This document shows, piece after piece, positions 1-6,344 of a DNA stretch of 6,372 bases (within the stretch, counting starts at the first letter, position 1; every line of letters begins with the position of its first letter). This DNA is from Bacteroidales bacterium (lineage in GTDB: Bacteria; Bacteroidota; Bacteroidia; Bacteroidales; UBA7960), in the NCBI GenBank assembly GCA_003554665.1, contig PWGY01000041.1, forward strand, positions 1-6,372, in the 5' to 3' direction. Below the pieces are notes generated by a model. The model was given only the letters and a program-made list of their open reading frames with translations, was not told the origin of the DNA and did no database searches. Position numbers and translations under genes: made by a program.

Positions 1-1
1 G

Positions 2-316
2 CTACTGCCTTTTCGCTGCTGCCTGAAGCTGATTGGAGAACCCCGTGTTAAGTGCCGGCTGCCCCGTCATGGAGAACTGACGGCAGTAAAACAGGCCCTT
101 CGCCGGGCTGATCGCCGGGCGTTCTGGAACAACGTATGTTTGGGGCAGTCCATGGCTGCCCGCTGGATGCTTCGCATCAGAAGGATACGTTCAGCGGTCA
201 ATATCGGCGTAAAATCTGACCTGCAGACCAAAATCGCGGCCCATGCCTGGGTGAGCAGTCACGACGTGGACATTGTAGAATGTCCGGATGGCTATCAAAT
301 ACTTTTCAGGGCCTGA
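2..316 (+). CDS. Lasso peptide leader peptidase B2 (transglutaminase-like, McjB C-terminal type), 3' part only
   Basis: The reading frame is open from the first bases of the window and stops at TGA 314-316, giving the last 104 residues; the start lies upstream of the window. The protein would be the cysteine protease that removes the leader from a lasso precursor (Transglut_core3 family). The diagnostic parts are visible: the catalytic Cys (codon 137-139) in a VCLGQSMAARWML helix, then a basic stretch leading to NIGV, the catalytic His (codon 242-244) in AAHAWV, and nearby Asp codons at 263-265 and 269-271 that could supply the third catalytic residue. The C-terminus YQILFRA matches the usual 'F-x-x-L' ending of these proteins. 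Stand-alone B2 proteins are about 140-150 residues long, so roughly the first 40 are missing. A separate PqqD-like B1 gene at 4105-4377 shows this is a split-B cluster. Confidence is high for the family; the Asp assignment is tentative. Confidence 0.88.
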   Translation, partial: LLPFRCCLKLIGEPRVKCRLPRHGELTAVKQALRRADRRAFWNNVCLGQSMAARWMLRIRRIRSAVNIGVKSDLQTKIAAHAWVSSHDVDIVECPDGYQILFRA

Positions 317-384
317 CATATAAAGGTTTATCCGAACCGTATACCATTAAGAATCTATTCATTCACCCCCAAATGCAGTGAGAT

Positions 385-534
385 ATGCAGACAGACAGAA
401 AAAAAACCTGGGAAACACCTGAGATCAGCAGGTTGTCGGTAAAAAGCCTGACATTAACCAAAGCAGCCTCGGATACAATAGAGGAACCCGGGAAAGACGG
501 AGTTGGCCAGGGCAAAGGGCATCCGCCCTCGTGA
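385..534 (+). CDS. Lasso peptide precursor (A gene), 49 aa, leader about 26 aa plus core about 23 aa
   Basis: This small ORF starts at ATG 385; an in-frame TGA at 379-381 sits just upstream, so no earlier start is possible. It ends at TGA 532-534. The N-terminus is charged (MQTDRKKTWETP), and residues 9-17 read W-x-x-P-x-I-x-x-L. This is the aromatic-x2-Pro-x-Leu/Ile motif that PqqD-like B1 proteins recognise in lasso leaders. Thr25 fits the conserved leader position -2, placing cleavage after Lys26 and the core at Ala27-Ser49. In that register Glu33 (position 7) or Glu34 (position 8) can form the isopeptide bond with the Ala27 amine. A second register, cutting after Leu24, gives Thr at position 1 and Glu33 at position 9. 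The tail is rich in Gly with two Lys, one His and a Pro-Pro-Ser end. It lies between the B2 and cyclase genes, the expected place for a precursor. No clear ribosome-binding site is visible. The identification rests on leader motif, acidic residue spacing and context. Confidence 0.85.
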   Translation: MQTDRKKTWETPEISRLSVKSLTLTKAASDTIEEPGKDGVGQGKGHPPS

Positions 535-623
535 GCCGCATGGGTTCAGTTCCTGTGTTTTGCAGCTATGGCTGAATGGTTTTTGATTTGCGAATGTTTC
601 GTTGACAGACAATCTGGCCCCAC

Positions 624-2450
624 ATGATATATGGCAGTATTGATTTAGAGAAGCATGGAACCCGGTTTTCACCGGGTAATTTTGAATCCATCATGGGATG
701 GGAGGGGTGCATCTCCAGACCTTTGAAGTGGGAAGGGTTTTCGGGTGCTTTGCTCCTTCATGAAAATATTCCGGCAGCAGGAGCGGATTTTTTTCATGTT
801 GACCAGGATAACCGGATAATGGTACTTATGGACGGGTATGTTTTCAATCAATCCTCCCTGTCTGCGAAGCTTTCGGGTCATAGACAAACCAATACACCCC
901 CTGCCTTGATCTGCCAGGCATTTATGAAATGGGGGCCTTCTTTTGTCGAGTATCTTAATGGTGACTTTGCCATTTGTATATATCAGAAAAAAACCAATCA
1001 GGTGTTTTTTTTCAGGGATCATCTGGGGATACGACCGCTGGCTTTTTCCTGCAACGGATCAGGAGTGGTTTTTTCCACTGATCCCATGGGCCTTTGTAAG
1101 GCGATGTCCGATAAGGAAAGGATCTCCCCGGATTATCTGCTGAATCAATTTCTTTGGGGAGGATATGATCACACCTTATTACCCAATGAGAAAGTGAGTG
1201 AGATAAAGCCAGGGCATTTTATCAGCGTGGAGGCGGGAAAGTGTCATCAATCTCAGTACTGGTTTCCCGAAAATATCAAAACAGATAAGACCCTTACTTT
1301 TCAAAAGGTGACAAAGGACCTGAAGGCTTTGCTTTCAGATGCGGTAAGGTTGCGGTCGGATAAGCGGTTTATGGCATCCTCACATGTGAGCGGGGCCCTG
1401 GATAGTGGAGTGGTGGCTGCCATGGCCAGAAAAGTATATAGTGAACAGGAAAGGTTCTATGGTTTTTCCTGGACTCCAGTGAAATTAAAGGATATTGAAC
1501 ACATTGCATACGATGAGCGAATACTGGTCAGAAAAATATGCGCCTTGAATAATATGGCCCCCGTATTTGCTGATTACGGAGTGGAGGATTGTCTTTCACT
1601 GAATGCCGACTGGCGAAGTGCAAACATATACCATGCAGAAGAAAAAATCCGGGAATTTGCTCTGAGCAGGGGCGTAAATCTTATCTTCAGTGGATGGGGC
1701 GGGGATGAGTTTATCAGTAATGGCAACCGGGGGATTGACATTGACCTGGTCCGTAATTTTGAGTGGCGGAGTTTTTTGAAAAAATATCCGCTGAACAAGC
1801 CTAAACGTTTTATGTCCGCAGTGATTTTTAAGCTGTTGTTTCCCGGGATGCGAAAAAAATATTTGAAGCATAAAGCGGAACCCCATGTTTATCAATACAT
1901 TAAAAAGCAGCTGGACGGCAACATTATCCCCCGAAAGCAAAGGTTTCATTTTGGGTCGCGCCGGCAGGTATATCTTCAGTTGCTGAATAAAAGACATCTT
2001 GACCGGCGAACAGTCGAATGGTATGTGTCAGGCCAGCGCAAAGGGATTGAATATCGTTACCCCCTGCTGGATAAACGCATTGTTGAGTACATGCTGAAAG
2101 TTCCCGCGCCCTGCCTGGTAGACGGCAACAATCACCGGATCATCCTCCGGGCGATCGGAAAAGACATTTTGCCTCCGGAGGTAGTCAATAACAGATCCAA
2201 AGAGGATCCGGTTGGGAATTATTACCAGGATGTTCTTTACAAAGAAACGAAAGCTGGCCTGATAAACGCAATCCCCGTATACCGTGATAATCCGGAGCTG
2301 AGTTTTGTGGATTTTGAATTGCTGGAAAAGAACCTTCCCCTGATGAATGGCGGGGAGGGCGAAAATAATAAAAAGAGCGATCCGGCTATATTATACTACC
2401 TGAAGTCCGCTCACCGGATAACCAAAGGATATTATGAACAGGTATCCTGA
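624..2450 (+). CDS. Lasso peptide macrolactam synthetase C (asparagine synthetase B-like, McjC type)
   Basis: A 608-residue protein with the two-domain architecture of asparagine synthetase B. Residues 1 to about 190 form a glutaminase-like domain (DGYVFN; GDFAICIYQKK; FFFRDHLGIRPL) that lacks the catalytic Cys at position 2 (MIYGS), as is usual in lasso cyclases, which use no glutamine. The C-terminal synthetase domain carries the ATP-pyrophosphatase loop SGALDSG at 256-262, where Ala replaces the usual second Gly of SGGxDS, and SGWGGDE at 356-362, very typical of lasso cyclases. It ends with the GIEYRYPLLDKRIVEYML block and a NRSKEDP basic patch. Its role would be to adenylate the core Glu side chain and close the ring onto the core N-terminus. 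ATG 624 is chosen because MIYGS aligns with normal family N-termini; there is no clear Shine-Dalgarno, and the start overlaps the stop of a 19-codon ORF (ATGA). The downstream gene begins 14 bases after its stop. Confidence 0.92.
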   Translation: MIYGSIDLEKHGTRFSPGNFESIMGWEGCISRPLKWEGFSGALLLHENIPAAGADFFHVDQDNRIMVLMDGYVFNQSSLSAKLSGHRQTNTPPALICQAFMKWGPSFVEYLNGDFAICIYQKKTNQVFFFRDHLGIRPLAFSCNGSGVVFSTDPMGLCKAMSDKERISPDYLLNQFLWGGYDHTLLPNEKVSEIKPGHFISVEAGKCHQSQYWFPENIKTDKTLTFQKVTKDLKALLSDAVRLRSDKRFMASSHVSGALDSGVVAAMARKVYSEQERFYGFSWTPVKLKDIEHIAYDERILVRKICALNNMAPVFADYGVEDCLSLNADWRSANIYHAEEKIREFALSRGVNLIFSGWGGDEFISNGNRGIDIDLVRNFEWRSFLKKYPLNKPKRFMSAVIFKLLFPGMRKKYLKHKAEPHVYQYIKKQLDGNIIPRKQRFHFGSRRQVYLQLLNKRHLDRRTVEWYVSGQRKGIEYRYPLLDKRIVEYMLKVPAPCLVDGNNHRIILRAIGKDILPPEVVNNRSKEDPVGNYYQDVLYKETKAGLINAIPVYRDNPELSFVDFELLEKNLPLMNGGEGENNKKSDPAILYYLKSAHRITKGYYEQVS

Positions 2451-2455
2451 TCAAA

Positions 2456-2460
2456 AAGGA
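2456..2460 (+). promoter_or_regulatory. Ribosome-binding site of the cysteine-cluster gene
   Basis: The sequence AAGGA sits four bases before ATG 2465, in the short gap after the cyclase stop. It is the clearest Shine-Dalgarno-like site in the operon and supports the chosen start of the downstream gene over later ATG codons. Confidence 0.5.
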
Positions 2461-2464
2461 TAAT

Positions 2465-3034
2465 ATGACAAATATTGGTTCCGAGCAATCCATCTGTATT
2501 AGCTGCGGGTTTTGCTGTGACGGGACTCTGTTCGAATTTGCCTATCTGGAGACGGGAGAAAGAGAGGATCTTCCGGAAAAGATCAGGGAAACGACTTTTA
2601 CAAATCGCCAGCGGGAGTGTTTTGAGCTGCCTTGTCATTATTTTGAAGGAAAGTGCAGTATATATAGCCGGAAGAAGGCCATTGTTTGCTCGTCCTATCG
2701 CTGTCAGTTGCTGAAGGATTTTTCGGATCATAAGATCAGCCGGGCCGATGCGCTGAAAATCATCCGCAATGCTGCTGCATATCGTGCCGAGATCTTTGTG
2801 TTATCCCAAAAGTATCACGTGTATTCCGGAAAACCGGTTTTTAAGAAACTTTTAAAAGAGCTGCGAAAGATCAACGCTTCAGAAAAAATAAAGGAAAACA
2901 ATGACCGCCAGTTCACTATGTTACTGGGGAAATGCAGTATCCTGGAAGCTCTTCTGGTCAGACATTTTTGTTCGCAAAGTGATTTTAACTCCATGAAACA
3001 ATCACCTTTTTCTCACCATGTTCATACCCCCTGA
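2465..3034 (+). CDS. YkgJ-type CxxCxxCC cysteine-cluster protein in the lasso operon
   Basis: A 189-residue soluble protein with no signal peptide or membrane segment. The N-terminus holds the family signature C11-x2-C14-G-F-C17-C18. A second group follows: C52, C57, then C64-S-I-Y...C75-S-S-Y-R-C80, matching the C-x-I-Y...C-R-x-Y-x-C pattern of the YkgJ/CxxCxxCC family (PF03692). The cluster of nine Cys in the first 80 residues suggests it binds zinc, iron or an iron-sulfur centre; this is known as a likely property of the family but cannot be read from sequence. The last 110 residues are helical-looking, charged and not recognised. Biochemical roles are mostly unknown; FliB, the flagellin lysine methylase, shares a similar Cys motif. 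The gene starts 14 bases after the cyclase stop, and its 3' end overlaps the nucleotidyltransferase gene by 17 bp, so it is very probably co-expressed with the lasso pathway. Whether it modifies the peptide, acts as a chaperone or serves immunity is open. Confidence 0.82.
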   Translation: MTNIGSEQSICISCGFCCDGTLFEFAYLETGEREDLPEKIRETTFTNRQRECFELPCHYFEGKCSIYSRKKAIVCSSYRCQLLKDFSDHKISRADALKIIRNAAAYRAEIFVLSQKYHVYSGKPVFKKLLKELRKINASEKIKENNDRQFTMLLGKCSILEALLVRHFCSQSDFNSMKQSPFSHHVHTP

Positions 3035-4115
3035 CCCGATGTTAATCTCTCCGGAAACCTTATTGGCACGTCACCGTCTTTCCTCCAGGCAGGTCAACGA
3101 CTATTTGAAGGGAAGAAGGAGCGTGGAACCCCTTGAGGAGCGGTTGATCCGGATGGAAAAACTTCGTTGCTTTCTGATGCTTACAAGGAGCCTTCAACAG
3201 GAAGGTATCTGGTTTATGGTACTTAAGGGGCCTGTCCTTTCCAGCCGCATATACGGCGACCCATGCTACCGTTATTACAGAGACTTCGATTTGCTGGTTA
3301 AGCCTGAATCAATAAGGAAAGTCACCGGGATATTGAAAAAGGCAGGATTTAAGCCGGCTGTTTTTGACTGGCCTGAAAGCAGCGGCCGCGAGCAAAAGGT
3401 GTTGAGTCATATGAATCAGTACACCCTTCTACGGGCTGATAAAGGAATGGCCATCGAGTTACACTGGAGGTTTTTTAAATATCATATCCTTCCTCGCCGG
3501 GTATTTCATACTTTGCTTGTTGAAAATCTTGAAGAAATCCAGATAGGAGGACAGTCTTTTTTGCAGTTTAACAAGGAGATGGAACTCCTTTATCTGGTGG
3601 TACACGGTGGTGTACATGCCTGGTCCCGTTTAAAGTGGCTGGTGGATATCCATGAATTATTGAACCGTTTTTCACTGGATGAGGAAAAATTTTTGAAGTT
3701 GTCCGGCCGTCTCGGAACCCAACGTCTGGTATCATTATGTGATGCCCTGTTGCAGAAATATTTTCCGGGATCCAAACGCCTGCCCGGGAGCGGGAGGCCC
3801 CTGCCTGTTTTATTAAATTATGCACAGTATCGTATAGAAAATAAACTGGACATACCATTTGAAACGGCGGGAGAGGACTGGAGCAAAATCCGATACCGCC
3901 TTATGGCTTTGCCTGGTATCAGGTATAAGCTCAGTACTTTGAAGTTTTCTACGTTTACAGAAAAGGAGCTTAACCGGAAATGGCCCCCACCTTCTTCTTT
4001 TTTGGTGATTATCCGGCTGTTCTTTCACAGGATATTCCGGGTTTATCGTCGAACCGGCTTCTGTTTTTTTTGGGAAATTAATACAGATAAACAAACATTT
4101 TGTCATGAGTCATAA
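3018..4115 (+). CDS. Nucleotidyltransferase-family protein (NTP_transf_5, PF14907 type), putative lasso tailoring enzyme
   Basis: A 365-residue protein of the uncharacterised nucleotidyltransferase family found in many RiPP and polysaccharide clusters. Visible motifs in order: LKGPVL at 69-74, YGDP followed by YRYYRDFDLLV with the metal-binding pair D89 and D91, IELHW at 146-150, and the HGGVHAWSRLKWLVDIHELL region containing H196, H200 and W202. The C-terminal 100 residues are basic and poorly conserved. Family members occur in paeninodin- and pseudomycoidin-like lasso clusters, where they work with a kinase on the peptide C-terminus; no kinase is present in this window. The start is uncertain: ATG 3018 lies inside the previous gene (17 bp overlap), while ATG 3039 would begin 4 bases after that gene's stop (MLISPETLL) and also leaves every motif intact. 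The 3' end overlaps the B1 gene by 11 bp, which suggests translational coupling. Family assignment is firm; substrate is inferred. Confidence 0.85.
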   Translation: MFIPPDPMLISPETLLARHRLSSRQVNDYLKGRRSVEPLEERLIRMEKLRCFLMLTRSLQQEGIWFMVLKGPVLSSRIYGDPCYRYYRDFDLLVKPESIRKVTGILKKAGFKPAVFDWPESSGREQKVLSHMNQYTLLRADKGMAIELHWRFFKYHILPRRVFHTLLVENLEEIQIGGQSFLQFNKEMELLYLVVHGGVHAWSRLKWLVDIHELLNRFSLDEEKFLKLSGRLGTQRLVSLCDALLQKYFPGSKRLPGSGRPLPVLLNYAQYRIENKLDIPFETAGEDWSKIRYRLMALPGIRYKLSTLKFSTFTEKELNRKWPPPSSFLVIIRLFFHRIFRVYRRTGFCFFWEINTDKQTFCHES

Positions 4116-4377
4116 CAAATATCGCCGCAATAAGGACACCATTTCCGGGCAACTGGATGATCAGCTGGTTATGATGGATATAGAAAAAGGACAGTACTTT
4201 TCGTTAAACCCCGTATCCACCCGTATCTGGGAGCTCCTGGAACGGTCCCGGACCATGGAGGAGATCTGCATAACGCTTACCCGTGAGTTTGAGATCGAGC
4301 CCGGACAATGCCGGGCTGAAGTAGAGGAACATCTCAGGGAAATGAAAGAACTGGGTTTAATCTATGTAACAACATAA
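4105..4377 (+). CDS. PqqD-like RiPP recognition element, lasso B1 protein
   Basis: A 90-residue protein covering one complete PqqD domain and nothing else. Features that identify it are the early beta hairpin QLVMMDIEKGQYFSLN, then the PVSTRIWELLE helix, a TMEEICITLTREFEI segment, and the closing helix-turn EEHLREMKELGLIYV. The domain is known to bind lasso leaders through their YxxPxL-like motif and to deliver the precursor to the B2 peptidase and the cyclase; the WETPEI motif of the precursor at 385-534 is the presumed ligand. The gene overlaps the nucleotidyltransferase gene by 11 bp and lies 14 bases before the exporter gene, well away from its partner B2 at the left end. B1 and B2 as separate genes is the arrangement usual outside most Proteobacteria. 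The start is set by ATG 4105, and the length matches the family. Confidence 0.93.
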   Translation: MSHNKYRRNKDTISGQLDDQLVMMDIEKGQYFSLNPVSTRIWELLERSRTMEEICITLTREFEIEPGQCRAEVEEHLREMKELGLIYVTT

Positions 4378-4391
4378 GGCTTTTCTGTAAA

Positions 4392-6101
4392 ATGAACACC
4401 CAAAGTATTTCAGCACATTACTCCCTGTTGCTGAAGAGCTTTCGTATGCTATTTAATTACCAACCATGGCGGTTGGTATTGCTTTTTTTATTGACGCTAT
4501 TGCTGGGAGCCGGTCAGGGCTTTACCATTATCCTGCTCATTCCTTTCCTGCAATTGCTTGAAGTAGGTACAGAAGCAGAAACAAATTCATTGGTAGGATT
4601 TTTTGCGGATTTTTCTGAAAAGACAGCTGTTCCTGTTACCTTTGAAAGTGTGCTGCTGGCTTACCTTGTGCTGCTCACCCTCATTGCGGTAATGGTTTAT
4701 GGCAAATTCCTCCTGCAGTCGGCATATCAGCAGGGCTTTACTTATCAGATGCGCCGGCGATTGTTTCGTAAGATCATAATGAGCGACTGGCCTGCATTAC
4801 ATGGTAAGAGCAGGCATAACCACCTGCAGGTGCTTACCGAGGAGGTTCCTAAATTTTCAGACTATTACTATATTTTTCTTCAGCTTCTGACCCGTTTGAT
4901 CATTACCGGGGCCTTGCTTTTCTATGCCTTTTTGGTATCGCCCCGCTTTACTGTCCTGGTCTTGATTGTCGGGATGCTGGCTTTTATGCTGATGCGTCGT
5001 TTTTTAGCCCGTTCCGGTCAGCTGGGCAGAGGATATGTAAAAGCGTTTAATCGTTTGCTTAAGTATATTGATGATTTCTGGGTAAGTATAAAGGTGGCCA
5101 AGGTGCACAGCAGTGAAGATTTTCATTGCCGAAAATTCGAAAGTGCCAACAATGATATGTTGAAGCTTGAATATCAGATGAACCGCAACTATGCCCTCCC
5201 GCAGCTATTATATAAAATTGCAGCCATTGTTGTATTGGTCGCTGTTATTTATGTGGGTTACCGGGTTGAACAAATTCCTTTAGCGAGTTTTTTTATCCTT
5301 ATTGTTCTCTTTGCCCGTTCCTTTCCCCAGTTTATTTCCATTAACAATAATCTGAATCTTCTTTTTGCCAATATGGGTTCGGTACAAATGGTTCTCGAAC
5401 TCGACACATTATTTGAAGACAGAGGATTCCCGGAACCGATGAAAGCAAACGGACTTAGGGTGGAAAAGGAGATTGACATCAAGGCCGTTCATTTTGGTTA
5501 TCCCGGCAATGATTCTTTATTTTCCGGCCTGAATGCATCTATTCCGGCAAACAGTCTTACGGGCATTATTGGCGAATCCGGCCGGGGTAAAACCACCCTG
5601 GTGGATTTGATTGCCGGTCTGCAGCAACCTCAGTCCGGCCATATCCTGCTGGATGGAAAAATATTGGATGCCTCACTATTGCCCCGGTGGAAAAACAGCA
5701 TTGGCTATTTGCCTCAGGATGCTTTCTTTATAGACGGCAGTTTGCGCGAAAATCTATTGTGGGACAATAGTCGGCATATTCCGGATGAAGAAATATTTGA
5801 AACCTTAGATCAGGTAAATGCCCGCGAACTGGTCAGTTGTCGGCCCGACGGGCTTGACGCGGAGCTGGTAAACTATCCTTATTGCTTCTCAGGAGGTGAG
5901 CTTCAGCGCCTGGCCCTGGCCCGCGTACTTCTCAGAAAACCCCACCTGCTTATTCTTGACGAAGCTACCTCTTCCCTCGACCTCAAAAACGAAACACAGA
6001 TCCTGGAGGTCATTTCCCAACTCAAACAACACATCACCATTATCTTTATCACCCATCGCAAGTCGGTGTTTCCATTCTTTGACAATATAATCAGTCTTTA
6101 A
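4392..6101 (+). CDS. ABC exporter with fused membrane and ATPase domains, lasso D protein (McjD-like)
   Basis: A 569-residue half-transporter expected to act as a homodimer in the inner membrane and export the lasso peptide, often giving self-immunity. Hydrophobic segments fit six helices: about 28-52, 82-106, two within 159-205, and two within 272-313. The ATPase domain runs from about residue 358 to the end, with Walker A GESGRGKTT at 394-402, Q-loop Gln442 in YLPQD, signature FSGGE at 499-503 (a variant of LSGGQ), Walker B LLILDE with D523 and E524, D-loop SSLD, and switch His555 in ITHRK. No N-terminal C39 peptidase domain is present, consistent with leader removal by the separate B2 protein. 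The domain ends soon after the H-loop, slightly short but apparently complete. It is the last gene of the block, followed 49 bases later by a terminator. A lipid or other exporter is possible from sequence alone; context favours the lasso role. Confidence 0.9.
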   Translation: MNTQSISAHYSLLLKSFRMLFNYQPWRLVLLFLLTLLLGAGQGFTIILLIPFLQLLEVGTEAETNSLVGFFADFSEKTAVPVTFESVLLAYLVLLTLIAVMVYGKFLLQSAYQQGFTYQMRRRLFRKIIMSDWPALHGKSRHNHLQVLTEEVPKFSDYYYIFLQLLTRLIITGALLFYAFLVSPRFTVLVLIVGMLAFMLMRRFLARSGQLGRGYVKAFNRLLKYIDDFWVSIKVAKVHSSEDFHCRKFESANNDMLKLEYQMNRNYALPQLLYKIAAIVVLVAVIYVGYRVEQIPLASFFILIVLFARSFPQFISINNNLNLLFANMGSVQMVLELDTLFEDRGFPEPMKANGLRVEKEIDIKAVHFGYPGNDSLFSGLNASIPANSLTGIIGESGRGKTTLVDLIAGLQQPQSGHILLDGKILDASLLPRWKNSIGYLPQDAFFIDGSLRENLLWDNSRHIPDEEIFETLDQVNARELVSCRPDGLDAELVNYPYCFSGGELQRLALARVLLRKPHLLILDEATSSLDLKNETQILEVISQLKQHITIIFITHRKSVFPFFDNIISL

Positions 6102-6150
6102 GTGCAGAATTTTATGCTGTTTTAGAAGCATCCCAGCTTTAATGATGGTG

Positions 6151-6185
6151 CCGGGTTACCCCCGAAAGGGGTGATCCGGTTTTTT
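6151..6185 (+). terminator. Rho-independent terminator at the end of the lasso operon
   Basis: A 12-bp stem pairs 6151-6162 with 6168-6179, with two G-T wobbles and no mismatch, around the five-base loop CGAAA. It is followed directly by six T residues at 6180-6185. It lies 49 bases after the exporter stop and marks the end of the transcript. Confidence 0.9.
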
Positions 6186-6204
6186 AATGCCCTGTGCATG
6201 AAGG

Positions 6205-6262
6205 TAATGTGTTAATGTGCTAATGTGACAGTGCTAATGTGACAATGTGCTAATGTGCTAAT
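6205..6262. repeat. Tandem octamer repeat, TAATGTGC type
   Basis: TAATGTG begins at 6205, 6213, 6221, 6235 and 6251, with variants CAATGTG at 6243 and TAATTGA at 6259. Spacing is 8 bases except for one 14-base step caused by a shortened unit (ACAGTGC). No reading frame is associated with it. Similar short AT-rich intergenic repeats are common in Bacteroidota; function is unknown. Confidence 0.7.
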
Positions 6263-6344
6263 TGATTGATAATTAGTGGTTTAGGCAAGGGTGTGGTTGT
6301 TCTTTGAAGGAATAGGTTCTTTTATGGGTGAATATATGATGGGA

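Noticed and set aside
317..384. A separate promoter for the precursor gene
   Set aside because: No match to the Bacteroidota TTTG / TAnnTTTG promoter pattern could be found with acceptable spacing; transcription may simply continue from upstream of B2.
516..529. Hairpin AGGGC-ATCC-GCCCT at the 3' end of the precursor gene
   Set aside because: The stem is only 5 bp, lies inside the coding sequence and has no T-run after it, so it is not a credible terminator.
540..575. 11-codon ORF starting at ATG 540 as a second precursor
   Set aside because: The product (MGSVPVFCSYG) is too short and has no leader motif or ring-forming acid.
454..672. 72-aa minus-strand ORF covering the precursor region
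   Set aside because: It lies antisense to the precursor and the cyclase start, has no recognisable domain, and the plus-strand reading explains the region far better.
1596..1997. 133-aa minus-strand ORF inside the cyclase gene
   Set aside because: It is antisense to conserved cyclase motifs, including SGWGGDE, and its product resembles no known family.
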